Under the pieces are notes generated by a model that saw only the letters and a list, made by a program, of their open reading frames with translations, ran no database searches and had not been told where the DNA came from. Shown in pieces: positions 1 to 12,600 of a stretch of DNA of 64,000 nt (positions within the stretch are counted from its first letter, which is position 1; the number at the start of each line of letters is the position of its first letter). The DNA comes from Pempheris klunzingeri (lineage: Eukaryota > Chordata > Actinopteri > Acropomatiformes > Pempheridae): positions 8,995,470-9,059,469 of the forward strand of contig NC_092012.1 of the NCBI RefSeq assembly GCF_042242105.1. The letters run 5' to 3'. The position numbers were made by a program, and so were the translations under genes.

Positions 1-379
1 AATACTATTACTGATGGCTCTGTTCTATTCAAGTGTCCCACTAAGTCTTGACAGTGTGATGGTGAGCCAGCGTGCACAATAAGAAGAACGTTGTTTTATC
101 TACAACTGCGTTTGTCCTACAGTGACATCAAAATGTCTTCATTGAAATCGCCAAAAGATAAAAAGACACGCCGAAGTTACGTTTCAGACACGTTTCAGTC
201 TGTTGATCCAAAGCATTTAATTGTATTGCATTCGAAAGAAAGAAAAGAGCGTGTTGTGATACAGGCTAATAAATCACAAGTGTCTGTTGATTTTGTCCAC
301 CAAACACTATTTTAACAGCAGGATGTAACATGGATCCTGCATGAAAACTGGCATTAAACTGGCTCTAATCGTGCTGCAG
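1..379 (+). other. whamm: Presumed last intron of whamm (window edge)
   Basis: No exon is recognised here. A 74-codon open frame at 91-315 resembles no protein I know and is not needed to explain the downstream exon. The end of the stretch has acceptor features: a CTAAT branch-point-like motif near 366 and CAG at 377-379, although the pyrimidine tract is weak. The upstream whamm exons lie outside the window. Confidence 0.4.
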
Positions 380-535
380 GTGGTTGCTGTGCGTGCAGAA
401 GTCCCGAGCAGTGGAGACAATGAGCTGGAGCGCAGCATCAAGGCTGCCATGATGAGGATGAAGAAGGTGGCAGCCGACTCCGACTCCGACGACAGAGGAG
501 ACGACGAGCCACGGAGCACAGACTGGGACAGCTGA
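380..535 (+). CDS. whamm: WHAMM, C-terminal exon (central-acidic Arp2/3-activating tail), partial
   Basis: This is the last coding exon of a WHAMM/JMY-family nucleation-promoting factor, an activator of Arp2/3-driven actin assembly; WHAMM acts on ER-Golgi membranes and microtubules. The visible 51 residues contain an amphipathic connector (ELERSIKAAMMRMKKV), an acidic stretch (DSDSDD, GDDEP) and the terminal tryptophan signature TDWDS before TGA at 533-535. This is the C-A part of a VCA module. JMY, the close paralogue, ends in a very similar way, so the family call rests on sequence. The choice of whamm rests on position: WHAMM is next to HOMER2, while JMY is next to HOMER1. I chose the start at 380 because CAG at 377-379 is an acceptor giving phase 0; a second CAG at 396-398 is possible. 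The WH2 and membrane-binding parts lie outside the window. Confidence 0.72.
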   Translation: MVAVRAEVPSSGDNELERSIKAAMMRMKKVAADSDSDDRGDDEPRSTDWDS

Positions 536-536
536 G

Positions 537-537
<1 letters not shown>

Positions 538-599
<62 letters not shown>
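538..599 (+). repeat. (CA)n microsatellite in the whamm 3' UTR
   Basis: An uninterrupted run of about 30 CA units starts three bases after the whamm stop codon. On the sense strand it would be transcribed as CA-repeat RNA. Confidence 0.95.
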
Positions 600-601
<2 letters not shown>

Positions 602-1703
602 ATGAGGCTGTTCTCTTACAGCACCCCTGCTCTGTTTTTCTTCACGGTTCTCAGTTACGGTTTACGCTGCAGCCAAATTTTCACCAAAATGCGTCTTTAA
701 TTGACAAGAAATCAGATTAAACTCTTCCTCTCTTCTGATCATATTTTGTCTCTTCAAAAAACACCCTGTGACGCTGTAAAACATCAAAAGCAGCGAGTGG
801 CAGAATCAGGATTTCTTCTCCTCTGAAGCAGTCGGTTTGCAGAAATCCCAAACTGAGAGAATGAGCCGTTGTGCTTCAAGCTAAGCAGTAGTATTGTAAT
901 AGTGTGTAAATGATTGCATTTTTCCCCAACACAGTGTCTGAAGGCCTTTTGTGAGACTGTAGCACTGCAGGGGAGGCCTGTGCTGCAGGCAGACACCACT
1001 ACACTGCACAGCTCCCGTCACAAATAGACTAAACGTGGCTGACTTGTGTTGTTTTTAATGTAAACCGAATCTGAGCAATAGTGTATTAACTTTACCCCCA
1101 AAAAGGGCTACAGCAAACTGCATTTTGTTGTTGTTGCATTTTATTGCTAAACAAAGGAAGAATTATGTCCTGACGTGTAGCATTGTTAATTATTTACAGC
1201 CAACATGCCTAAAGTGTGTGTGTTTGTGTTACAGTCTGTCTGATGCACTGTCCCGTCACCTTTTTGTGCCACAATTGTGTGAATGCGTGAGGCTTAATTT
1301 AGGTGCAATTTCTATATGATCTGTTCCAGTGTGACGCCATAACAAGTGAAGTGACAAAGAATGTTGGATTCATTTATTTTAATAACCAATACTTTTACAA
1401 TGGGAAGCTTTCTGGCAGATTATTGATGATTTTTATGGCAAACGTTGTACTTATGACCTTTGAACCTGTGACACAGAGCACTTGACTTACCTGAATGGCC
1501 CCAAAAGACAAGGCTGTATTGTGTTATGTATGAAAAATACTGTATGGCAAATAACATTAAGTGGTTTGCAGAAGAATTTATTTATGGCTGCACTTTGTTT
1601 TAAAACTTTTGATTCTACAAATATTTGAAATGTATTCCAGCGTGTTACAGATGGGGCGATGATGGCTGAGGCTGAAAACACACTTGTTCTGCTGTGTTTC
1701 AAT

Positions 1704-1709
1704 AATAAA
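1704..1709 (+). terminator. whamm: Candidate polyadenylation signal AATAAA (whamm)
   Basis: Canonical hexamer about 1.17 kb after the stop codon, followed by a T-rich stretch (1746-1778) that could serve as the downstream element. Confidence 0.4.
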
Positions 1710-1725
1710 TGAAGACACGTTAGAT

Positions 1726-4700
1726 CATAAAAACTGTTTGGCAATTTCTTTTTTTCTTTGTTTCTTTTTTTTTTTTTCATTCAAAATCTGTTGCTCTTAG
1801 GATCTTTTGGATTGCTCGTGCTTTTCCCTGATCCTCACAGGTTAGCTGTACCTGGTCCATAATGAAACTCCCGTTCACATCATGCAAAGAGGTGCCGGAG
1901 AACCCCCCCGTGAGTGTACTTTGGCAGATTTGTGGTCCACATGATGATGAGTCATATTGTAATATCCATCCTGGCAGCCGTCCCTCTCACATATCTCTCC
2001 TGCAGTGACAGCTCAGACATCCCCAACCAGTTGTGATTGGGTTTATTCAGCTCTGTGTACTTTGAGAGCAGCCGTTAGCAGAGGTAGTTATGGCTGCTCT
2101 CGAACGTCACCTCGTTTGCAGGGCCACCACCGGTCTGCGTGTGATTTATTGGTATAATCCGGGTGATTCAGGTGGAAGTAGGGTCATGCACCTTGGGGAA
2201 GACACACATGGCGTGCATTTAGACAAACCCGCCGATCGAGCGTCAACATGAAATTCCGCAGCCTGTTACTATGGCAACAGGACGTCTCCGTGGTAGTGGC
2301 CTGCAGTGCCATCTCTCTCTCTCTGTCTCTTACCAAGCAGCATAGTCTCTTAATGATGTTTCACCAACTCGCCCACTCATCACCAGTCACACAATGAGCC
2401 TTGCTGAGAGAGTTAAAGAGACAGCAATGAACAGCAGAGGGGGGACGGAGACAGAAATGCTGCTTTTGCTGCACCACTGCTGTACTGTTCCACTGTACTG
2501 ATGTCAGTGTGATTGATGATTGCTCTTAATGTTGATGTATTAACTTAATTTTCATTTAATTAACCCATAATGTAGTCTATAAAGTCAAAAAGTGACAAGA
2601 TCCAGAGCCCACAGTAAGAGTTTCTTATTTCTAATTAATAAAGGCAAAAACTACTTAAGACTTAAAGTTTACAGCCAAGTGCTGATATCAGCATGCTAAT
2701 GTGCTCATAATGACAGTGTTAACACGTCGATGCTTAGCTGCTATTATTATTGTCCAACACTTGCTAATTAACATTTAGCAGATACAGATAAACCAAACTG
2801 GAATGTCAGTTTTGCAGATATTTGATTATATTTGACTTACAGGGCAGATTAGAAGTTTTGACCCACTGTTGGTATCAGAGGAAAAGTCGGGGAATCACTT
2901 AAGTCATTAGGATTCATCGCCTGGGGACCATGAATGTCTGTAATCCAACCAATAGTGATTGAGATAACAAAGTGATGAACCCACCGGTGGTGGCATCCCT
3001 TGAACCGTAACGCTAAAATGAGTAAAAAGTGATCCAGAGTCTACAGTAACAGTATTTTTGAAAAGAAGTTTAGTACATAACTTGAAAGTTATTATCAATA
3101 TTATAATTATTGATTTGGGTAAATGTTTTTGTTTAAAAGTCACAAGCTAATTTTGAATTTGATCATAACCATAATTGTTTGTTAGTTGAATAACTGATAA
3201 AGCAATTCAATATTTCAGCTTTAATTCTGTAGCTCCAGTTTTTCAGATCCAGCTGTGAAAATGCTGCTTTTCTGTGCTGTAAATTGTAAATTATTCTGCA
3301 CTGTCTCAGGCTGAGTGGACTGAAGGGCATTTTTCATATTGTTTTAGCATTTTACAGGCTGTTTGCTGCAGTCCTACAGCAGTTAATTTTCTATCATTTG
3401 ACTTATTGGTCAATTAACTTATGATTTTAGCACTAAATTGATGCTTCCTCTGGATATTGACTAACTTTCCACCCAGATGTACCTGTGCCAACCTAACCAG
3501 CTGATCTCTGGAGGTGAAAAAGAAATGTAAAGCCTCTCTGGCAGATCAACGTCCAAAAGTCTCAATGGCTGAGAGAGACGACTGAATCTCTCATGTGTAA
3601 TTAAAACATTAATTGTTGCCTTGGATCTATACTTCTCATTGTCAATCATTCACACTGTTATTTACAAAAAAAAGGAGAGTGTAGGACTAAGTTGCCAAGG
3701 CAACAATGTCCTCTGATCCACCCCTGCAGTTATTTCCTTTATGCTGTAGGGAGTTTTTTCATCCCTCAGACATGCTCATGTGTTCTTTGCTTTATTTGTT
3801 CTGATCTCAGAGAAACAGATTCATGTCACTGATTAAATCCCACTTATTTTGCTTTGGTAATGTGTGTGTCTGTTAGGATTACAGCTATATTTAGTACTAT
3901 GTAAATCAACAGAGAAAAAGACGTGCGGTGGCGGAGCTTCTGTACTTGAGCCTCGATGGGATGCAGCTCTGGCGCTGTAGGTTCATTCCACCTCCGTCAG
4001 CTTCTCATCCAGGAAAAAAAAAAAAACGCCTCAAGACTTTCACGATGTCGGCATATTTGTAAGCTTTAACAGTATTTAGTTTAGTACACAGAACCCACAA
4101 TACTGATGTGCGACTAAGCAGGGATTAGCGAAACGTCCCCTCTCCTCTGCGGAGCCAAATTTGGCGCACCACTTGAACTTAAAAGAAGACACTAACTCAG
4201 CGTTGTAATTAAACTAAATTTTAACAATTGTCAGTTCTATTGTACAATATTGAACAGGAGTCACAAAAGTGCACAAGAGGCATTGGTTCAAAAGGAAGGA
4301 TCATACGTTGTGTTATGCAGGTTCAGGTGATATATGAACAGTAGGGTTTAACAGAGCAAAAACTCCCTTCATAGATATTTCAATCTTATTACAAGATCAA
4401 AACAGTGATGAAAAAATATAGACTTAGAACATCATAGTATCACCCAGTAAATATTCCTCTACAACATGTGCCTTTTGCCATGTTTCAAGATGGACTTCCC
4501 AAAAGCAGCTCCGACACCGTCCTGCAAACAAAACCTCTGAATCCCGACAATTTGGTTTATCTTATATATTATTATACATCTATAGAGACATTAGGTTAAG
4601 GTTGATTTACTTGGTATGGTCTAGAAATACTAGTTGCAAAGAGGCACCAAAATAAATAAATATGTAAAAACAAAAACCAAGAATCTGACAGGGTTGTAGT

Positions 4701-5204
4701 GAAAAGAGCCCATGCCATCTAAATATTTTCAGTGAAGTACACTTTCATATTATTCACCCATTGAGCAGCACCAAGTCCCCTCACCCAAAAATAACCACCA
4801 CCATAACAAAAACTAGTGTGAAGGAAGCACATCAACAGCCTCGGAGACGTACGTCTTTGTTCTACAAATGGACAACAATACTATTGCACACACACAGAGG
4901 TCCTTTTGAACACTACACTACACTCATGGCAAAATGGGGCTCCTGTTAGTATTTTTGGATGCTTCTGATGGAAAGCTCCTGAGACGAGAGAGTTTTCCTT
5001 CTTTATGCAAATATATTCAAAAGGGGTGTTTACTCAAAACGCCCACAAGAGGGTTGATGAATTCCTGGTGCCGTCCCTCCTCAGAGTAGTTTTTTTGTGC
5101 AAACACCTGTTCTGTCCTTTGAGTTTGTCACCACGCTGACATCCATTAATGGCATTAACATCCTCGGGATGGGCTCGCCTGGCTGCATTTTCTTTTCAGC
5201 TCAT
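1726..5204. other. Intergenic region between convergent whamm and homer2
   Basis: I see no coding exon. The stretch has short T and A runs and a possible repeat fragment at 2680-2800. The left part is unannotated. The right part may belong to a longer homer2 3' UTR, since only weak signals define where that transcript ends. Confidence 0.5.
2680..2800. repeat. Possible degraded teleost interspersed repeat
   Basis: The stretch has the phrase order ATCAGCATGCTAATGTGC then CAGTGTTAACACG then GATGCTTAGC. This resembles the GCTAACATGCT-rich end of the repeat seen more fully at about 39.44-40.01 kb. Divergence is high, so this is tentative. Confidence 0.3.
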
Positions 5205-5210
5205 TTTATT
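5205..5210 (-). terminator. homer2: Candidate polyadenylation signal AATAAA (homer2)
   Basis: TTTATT on the plus strand reads AATAAA on the homer2 strand, about 750 nt after the stop. An alternative lies at 5819-5824, about 140 nt after the stop. Confidence 0.3.
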
Positions 5211-5779
5211 GACGAGGATGTTTTTTTTTTATTTCGGGTTTCTCACAAAAATCAAGTTATTATTATGGTGATGGTCATCACTTGGCCAGTTCTCCTTGCC
5301 AGGTGGATTTAGACTCACCTGGAGGCACTTTGTGTCACGGCCGTTTGTCATACATGTGCATATAATCTAATGAGTACAAACTATCTTCAAACACACCTGA
5401 GATAGACGAGAGGCAACAGCAAGGACAGTCTGTAGAAAGATTTCATCCCTAATTCTCTGAGGGGGCCACAAGGATTAACACCAATTATTACTCGAGTGAT
5501 GCTGGACAGCATCGCCTGCGCGTGTTATTCATTTTAGCCCTTTTAAGTCCCCTCTTCTACTCTAAGCTGCATGTGAAGAAGTGCTGCAGCCTTCAGAAAA
5601 AAGACAGATGGACAGAATCTAAGAACCCACCACCAGCTTTTTAGAGCCGTTTCTCCCCCACAGAAATGGGTACGTAAGCTGTGACTCTTGATTTAGTTTC
5701 AGAATGCCAGCGCACAAAATGGAGCCATTTGGTGCAGCACGCCGGCCTTCTTCCTGCCAGTCTCTCTCTCTCCCTCTCC

Positions 5780-5802
5780 AAAAAAAAAAAAAAAAAAAAA
5801 AA
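5780..5802. repeat. Poly-A homopolymer next to a CT-rich run
   Basis: About 23 consecutive A residues preceded by a TCTC/CCCTC tract. It falls in the presumed homer2 3' UTR, where it would be read as poly-U followed by a GA-rich run. Confidence 0.9.
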
Positions 5803-5959
5803 TTCTCTCATGGTAGTGTTTATTAGAAGCCAAAGTGGATAGTTTCTGAGTGGACATCACCTTTGGGGAGTAGGTGCCACATAGTTTCTGCCCCGAAGAC
5901 ATATTGTAGTGAATCCTTTGTACCTGACCTCTGACCCTATCACCTCAGTGCCACTTTTC

Positions 5960-8900
5960 TCAGTTATCAGCACCTAGCTTGGAGAGCCCCTGCCTGAACT
6001 CATGCAGCTCGTCTATCTTTCCATCCAGAACATCCATGAACTTCTTCAGCTCGCCCTTCATGTCGCCCTGCTTTTGTCGACTGTCGTCGATGTCCACCTG
6101 GAGACCAACTATCCTCCCCTCCAGTTCGGTGTTCTTCGTCTCTGCAGCCTGTGGACGGAAAGGAAATAAAACTATAAATAAAAGTAATTTCTTATAAGCG
6201 TTCGCTCAGAACATTTAATACAGCAGTATGTTCTTGTGCCAAACCAAAGACAGAGTTTAGATCTACTATTCAAAATGAGATTCACTTCAAATGACCCCAC
6301 TTTGCATCATCAGGACTGAAAACAAAGCTTTACATTTAGGAAACACACATTTTTACAAGACGATGGGACGGTAAAGCGAGTCTTTCAGACAAGCAGGCGA
6401 CATGAGTGACACATTAATGCTGAAGATACCGTTGAAGGGAGGGGTTTAAAATAGGAGTGCTAAATGGGTGTTGCGCCTGCATGGCTGTATCCTCCAGCTG
6501 ACTCCTGAAACCTGATCCCCACGTGGGGTGTCGTCTTTAAATAGAGGGGAGCCGTGACCACAAACACAGAGGCAGAATAAGTGATTTTTAAAAAGCTACA
6601 GAAAGAAAAAATATTAGGAGAAAGCTGCAACAGCTTTTACTTTACCCATTCACTTTTATCTGAATGGACAGTGGCTGAGTTTTCATTTTGGACCTCGTGG
6701 ATAGACGGAGGTATTCGAGAAATCCCATTGTCTATGCTGCTCCTCAGTTTGGATGGCTGGTTAGATAAACTCCTGCTTCAGCCAGTTCTGTTGTCACTGT
6801 CATTCATCCAGCTGGCTGTTGCAGAAACAAACCAGGCCGTCGAGCTCTGTGAAGCACAAGAACTTCAGGCATGCCACTGTTGGTTTTATTCTCCTCTCTG
6901 CCCGGTTTGAAAGGCAGCACATGCATTACAGCTTGGATGATAAAATTCTGCTCTGAGTCAGGGCGAGATGAGCGTCACTATCAATGCAGCTCATGTCAGA
7001 CTTGGCACACATGGCGGCGTACAGTCACTCCCCAAGCCTGGCACTTCTGGTTTCACAGAGAGTCTGAGATTACTCAATGAGGGATCAGCCTTGAAGAACA
7101 GGTGCTCTTTGTTACAAGGAAGACGGGAGGAGATGCGCGCGAACCTGTTGTTCCGGGGTTTTTGGCAACGGCAGATTCTCACACCCAACCTAACCCCACA
7201 GACGCAAACCCCTACGCCTACAAAAAGCGTTCCAAGGCTTGAGTCAGTAAAGCTCTCAGCAGAACTCCCAGACAACTTCAGCTCTTTTGTAGTCGACAAA
7301 ACAGATCAAAATCTGCAAGGCGAGGAAACTAATAAGCAGTGACAGAGATGGAGTGTCTCTGTTTCTCAGATGAGGAAGTGGAAACCTTTTCAAAGAGGCA
7401 ATAATCCACTCAGTGTTGTCCTGGGGGTGGACATTTATTAATAGATACAGTAACCACAATGTGCCTTAGTGAGACGCGTCATAGGAGTGTTGTGTCACCA
7501 GCCCTCAGGCCGAATAGTGAATAACCCCCGTCTGAGAGCGCGGCTTACGCCCCAGAGCCTGTGTGCTACCTCGCTGTGACAGCCATCACGTCCTTGGGTC
7601 TATAAAGCTCTCTGTGATTTACGGCAGAGTATGAAAGTACGACAAACAAGTTTGCGGCATTTCTGGGGGCTTTGGACGTACCTGCAGCTTTGCGGTGATG
7701 CCCTCGCACTCTGCCATGAGCTGAGGGATTATCTCAGCCTGTTTCCTCAGGTTCTCCAGCTCCTGGGAAAAATACATTCAGAAATCTAGAGTCAACTGTT
7801 GATTCTTTTCACATTGCTTTCTTAAGAACGTCATATTTTATTTCTTTCCAAATGGTAATTAAAGAGATTTACCATCATCTCTTATGCTCACCAATTAACA
7901 TCTTATATCAGATTAAACAAACTGATTGGTGATTGTGGTTTTACAAGGGGACTATTTCTTCAGTAGCAGTGACTTCCTAGATTAAACAAACACCATATAA
8001 CATGTGGATTAGAGAGCTTTGAAAGTGCTGGTAGGCAGATTTTGTTCCCTTTGGACAGAGCTAGGCTAGCTTTTCCCCATTAATTCCAGTCTTTCTACTA
8101 AATAAAGCAAATTGTTCGTTATGAAAGTCTTCTCAACTGACTCCAGCCAATAACCACATTTCCCAAAATGTATTATTATTCCTTTTTCAGTTGGCTGATC
8201 CGAGCTTTCGGTAATTCACAGTTTTCAATTCTCTGCTACAGACACAATTTAGATGGTACAAAATAAGTATGAAAGTTTCTTTGCTCATTTACATTTGTGT
8301 TTTTAAGATGTCAGTGCTAATTGTGCAGTGTCTCCTCCAAATAAACAAACTATAAACAAAGATGGCAGCAATGCAAAGCAGGTCAGAAAAAAATCTGCTG
8401 CTTAAAGCAAAACACACCAGTTTCGTAGCATCCGTCCGTGCCTCCAGCACTTCCACAGCAAGTAATAATTGGCCGAGTCTTTGTAGTCACCTGCAGCAGC
8501 TTTGTTCTGTTAGTTCACAGCTGGCCAGCACTGGGGTCAACACCACACTGAATGCTTAATAATTCATAGGCACGTTTTTAATTGGAGGAACTGAGCGTGT
8601 GCACTTCTAGAAGTGGGTGAGTCACTCTGCAGGTGAGCCCCTGTGGGCTGTCTGCTGTATCACTGCTCTGCAAACAATGAGACTTCCTTCTGCAGCCCCC
8701 TCGGTCAGCGTTCGGAGCATTATGGCAGACGCACAGGACTGTGGAAACGCTGAAGCCCCCAAAGGACGTGATTCTTTGCTTATGATCCGTCAAAATCAGC
8801 TCCAACTCTTTGAACTACTTCCTTGCTGTTGTTGTGTAAGATATACCGCTCTCGAGGAAAGATTTATATGTTCTATTAATACTCCAGCGGCCAGGTGCTA

Positions 8901-9584
8901 AACTAGAATATCCCAGACACGCCGTTTACCTCCGGGAATCTGAATGGGTCTTTATGCAGCATAGCCATGAAAAGCATTATTTTGCAGCACTGTAATAAAG
9001 ACCATTAAATTCACATGGAACGTTTAGTTGTGTAACTGATTAGACAGTCAACAGAAAACAAACAATTTTGCCTCTTCCTGCTTCTGAAATTTGTGGATGT
9101 GCTGCTTGTCTCCGATTTGACATGACTGTTGATCAACAAATCAGAACCCACAGATTTTTGATTATTAAGCAATATGAAAACTGGAGCTTCAACAATTTGT
9201 TGATTGACAACCATTAATTAGGATTAATCCTAATCAAGTAAAAATGTAACACATTTGATGGTTCCATGTCCGGAAAGGTCAGAATTGACCACTTTTCCTC
9301 GTCTTGTATTGTAGTTAACTGGACTGTTGGTCAGACAGAACAAGACATTTGATAACTTCACCTTAAACTCTATGAAATTTAATCTGCATTTGTTATATAT
9401 ACAAAACGGCTAACCAAGACAATATTTGGCAGATTAACCGATAAATAATTGTAAAAATAAATGAAAATAATTGTTAGGGTTTGGCTTAGTCCTGATTTTG
9501 GGAATTTTCTTTTCCTATTTTCTAAATTCTGATGACTCAAAACAGACAGACTGTCTGATAACAGTTACCATTAGCTGCAACCAC

Positions 9585-9626
<42 letters not shown>

Positions 9627-12600
9627 AATATAAGAGTGTGTAAAGCATAATTTGCCACAGTGTCCATGTATATAACTTGCTCCAAATACTGTTACAGAGA
9701 GCAGTTGGTCTACATTTTACTTTTTTGGGGATAAAACTGTTGAAAATATCTAAAAAGGACATGGCCAGATGCCCACTACATACTTGAAACGCCACTGTGA
9801 ACAGTAAAAAATGCTGAAATACCACTTTCGAAGCAAAAATATCTAGATTTATCTACTCTACTATCCTCTCATGGTAACTGAATTTTTATTCATCTTTTCC
9901 TCTGCTTCACACGTTGTTGATGGGGAGGCACAGTTCTGAAGGAAATGGCAGCCAGACTGTCAGAGACTGCCAGAAGTCAGTCCTAATCATTTGTCTGCAG
10001 ACAGAAACAGCATTTAACCAGCAATGAGCAAAGGTCAAAAGAGTGTGTGGCCGAGCAGGGCTCAACCTCATTAGAAATAACAGCACCATTAGGCTCCACT
10101 GAGCTGACAGTCAGCTCGTTTGGATTATGGGTGACTGATGCAGCAGACATGAGGCGATGCCGCTAATGGTATTTGTGCAAAATTTCCTGCTGCTCTGACA
10201 AGAAACAAAGTCAGTGGATTAATTTACATACCTCCAGTCTGAATATTTCTACAGTGGAGTTCAATTGTACCAAGACAGGACAAAGATCAAGTAAATTAAT
10301 GAATAAGCAGCACAGAAAGTAAGAGAAAAAAAGGAAATGGGGAGAAATTAAATCTACAGTGGGCAGTGTAAATGTCTAGGTTTAGATGGGGAGGCGAAAA
10401 GAACAAGAATGATCCATACAAAACCAAAAACCCTACAAAGGTATAATCACCTCCTGAGGGAGAGGAGTGGTACTGACTAGGAACAAGAGGCGAAGAGCTG
10501 ATGTGCAGTGAACAGACGTGCTGAAATGTTAGAATGAGGAAGCGAAAGTAGACCGGTACCTTCAGGAGATGACAAGCTGCCTGAGTTGGCCTGAAAATAC
10601 TGCGATTTCTTTAATGAACGAAGAATCAAGGGGACAGAGTGAACCGCAAACTTTCACACTAAAATACCACCTCTGTTGAAATATATTTTTACAAATCCTT
10701 TCAGAAGAAACCTGGCCCTGCTGTTTCAAGACGAATACAATGCAGATGTCTCACCTGCTCTTTGTCGCGCAGCTCACTCTCCAGCTCCTGCACTCGTAAA
10801 GTCAGTTGGGCGTTTTTCTGCTTCTCCTGGTCAGCTTCATTACACTGAGCTTCTAATTCGGCAATCTGCACATGGGACGAAAAAAAAGTCCTGGTTTTAT
10901 AGTGAAAAGTCTTCTTGTTGTTTACTCCTCATATGACTATTAATTTGTACTTGTGGAAGCCTAAATATGCTGTTTAATGTAAGTGGTGTCATTGTGACAA
11001 AAATGACCCCAAGAATTAAAAAATAAACTTGCAGCATGCTATAAAATGAAGAGGATCTTTGCAACAGCAGCCCAGCTGCAGTAAGAGCCCACATTGATTA
11101 TGAAACTAAAATGATTCTATTTATAGTGGACTTAGAGCTGAGACTGGCGCAGAAAACACAGAAGCTAATAAAATGTACACCACTTTGCTCACTCGGAGTG
11201 GAGAAACCCGAGTGAGATGCGATTCACTCGTCCCACTGTACAGATTTTAAGAATTACATGAACACAACTTGGGCAGAGAATCTATTCATTTTGTGTTGTG
11301 GTGCAGTTTTGTTCACTTTAAAGAAGAGGCAACAGTGTTTCTGACCTGTCAGCAGGATTGATGGGTTTGTGTACATGATTTTGCTTCCCTGTAGGAGTGC
11401 ATGACTACATTACCTTTTCCCTGAGCGTGTCACTCTCTTCCTTGCAGGTAGTAAGTTGTTTCTTCCAGCTCTCTACATTAGCTGAGGACTCCTGCAGTGC
11501 GTCCACAAGCCTGGCATTATTTTCTCTTAAAGTCTCCAGCTCTGTTTCCCACTTCTTGGCGTTGGTGTTGCTGCCAGACAGGAGAGAGACGGAGGAAGAG
11601 AGAGAGAAAGAGAGAGGAGGAGAGTTATTGTAATGGATGGAAGATTTAGACAGGTTAGTGTTGAAGTGCCTGAGGTTTGTGCCCGCTGACATGACACATA
11701 ATGCTAAAAAATTCTTCTGGGCATGACTATTTAATTGGCTGTGATGTACATCAGACTGTCAAGACATATTTAGACCATAAAAAAGAAATGAGTGGATAAA
11801 ATCTAAAAAGGTCTAATGTGTGTAGCCTCGATACGCACTAATCTTATCCTTTCATACCACAGAGTGAGTCTTTCTGTCTTATCAATAAGGTTGGAGGGGA
11901 TGTGATGTACAGTATATTTAGTATGCAACGCTGTTCCCTTCCTTATGCATGGCTGGGTTGAAGTGTGCTGCTCTCCGTCAAATGTGGACAGACTTGCACC
12001 GCAGCATTCTGCAGTCCTGTGCCGTTTCGCTGCTGTGACACACTTCCTCAAAACAAAATCCCAAAGCCTTGTGGAGGCGTGAAAAAGGGCCAAGAAAGAC
12101 AGGGAACAGTGGTGGACCATGCAAACACAACCTGGAGTATTTAACGATTCGTGTAACGTCTTTCCTTTAACAGCAATGTTTTGAATCAGTGTTTTAAACA
12201 CGCAACGTTAATTTCGCAGGTCTATAATTTCATGATTTTTCCTGGAAAGAACTTTCCAATTTGGTACTAATTATAAGGCAGATGCTTGAGTTAATTGTAT
12301 AGAGGAATTTCCTTTATTTAACTGGTCAATGTAAACCGTAGTAAATATTATTTACTTTAACAAGAACAACCAAGTAATTTTCCATATGATTAGTACCAAA
12401 TTACACTGTCCTGTCCAGGAAGCTTCTTCACAATGTACAATTATATTCTTCCTTTCTGGGGAAATTACTGGATCCGTAAAATAAAGCGTGACGCACACTA
12501 CTCATGCAGATGTTCATCTAATTTGTTGTGTGTTTGAAGACTTAAGTGGTTTCAGGGAAGGTCTGCTAATTGGTCTTTTCTTTATTTCAGGGCCTTTTAT

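Larger units (their letters stand above)
536..1725 (+). other. whamm: Candidate whamm 3' UTR
   Basis: This sequence downstream of the whamm stop has no convincing open frame. It starts with the (CA)n run and is AT-rich towards the end. The first clear AATAAA on the sense strand is at 1704-1709, so a 3' end near 1725 is inferred. No transcript evidence is available. Confidence 0.4.
5205..5959 (-). other. homer2: Candidate homer2 3' UTR
   Basis: Sequence 3' of the homer2 stop on the minus strand. It contains a poly-A run on the plus strand (poly-T in the transcript). Minus-strand AATAAA hexamers are at 5819-5824 and 5205-5210; either could end the transcript, and a still longer UTR is possible. 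Confidence 0.35.
7763..10754 (-). other. homer2: homer2 intron 7
   Basis: No coding exon. It holds two interspersed-repeat remnants (about 7.88-8.10 and 9.05-9.48 kb) and a compound TG/TA microsatellite (9585-9626). Confidence 0.85.

Noticed and set aside
341-535. An open frame that looks like a small secreted protein, with a signal-peptide-like start (MKTGIKLALIVLQVVAVRA)
   Set aside because: The C-terminal part is a clear WHAMM/JMY central-acidic tail and the position next to homer2 fits whamm. The hydrophobic start lies across the intron-exon boundary and is best read as intron sequence.
307-597. Long Cys-Val (CVCVCV) frames on the minus strand, also seen at other CA/TG runs
   Set aside because: They are translations of dinucleotide microsatellites, not genes.
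6581-7342. Open frames of 109 and 124 codons in homer2 intron 8
   Set aside because: They overlap in different frames, match no known protein and have no splice or promoter context.
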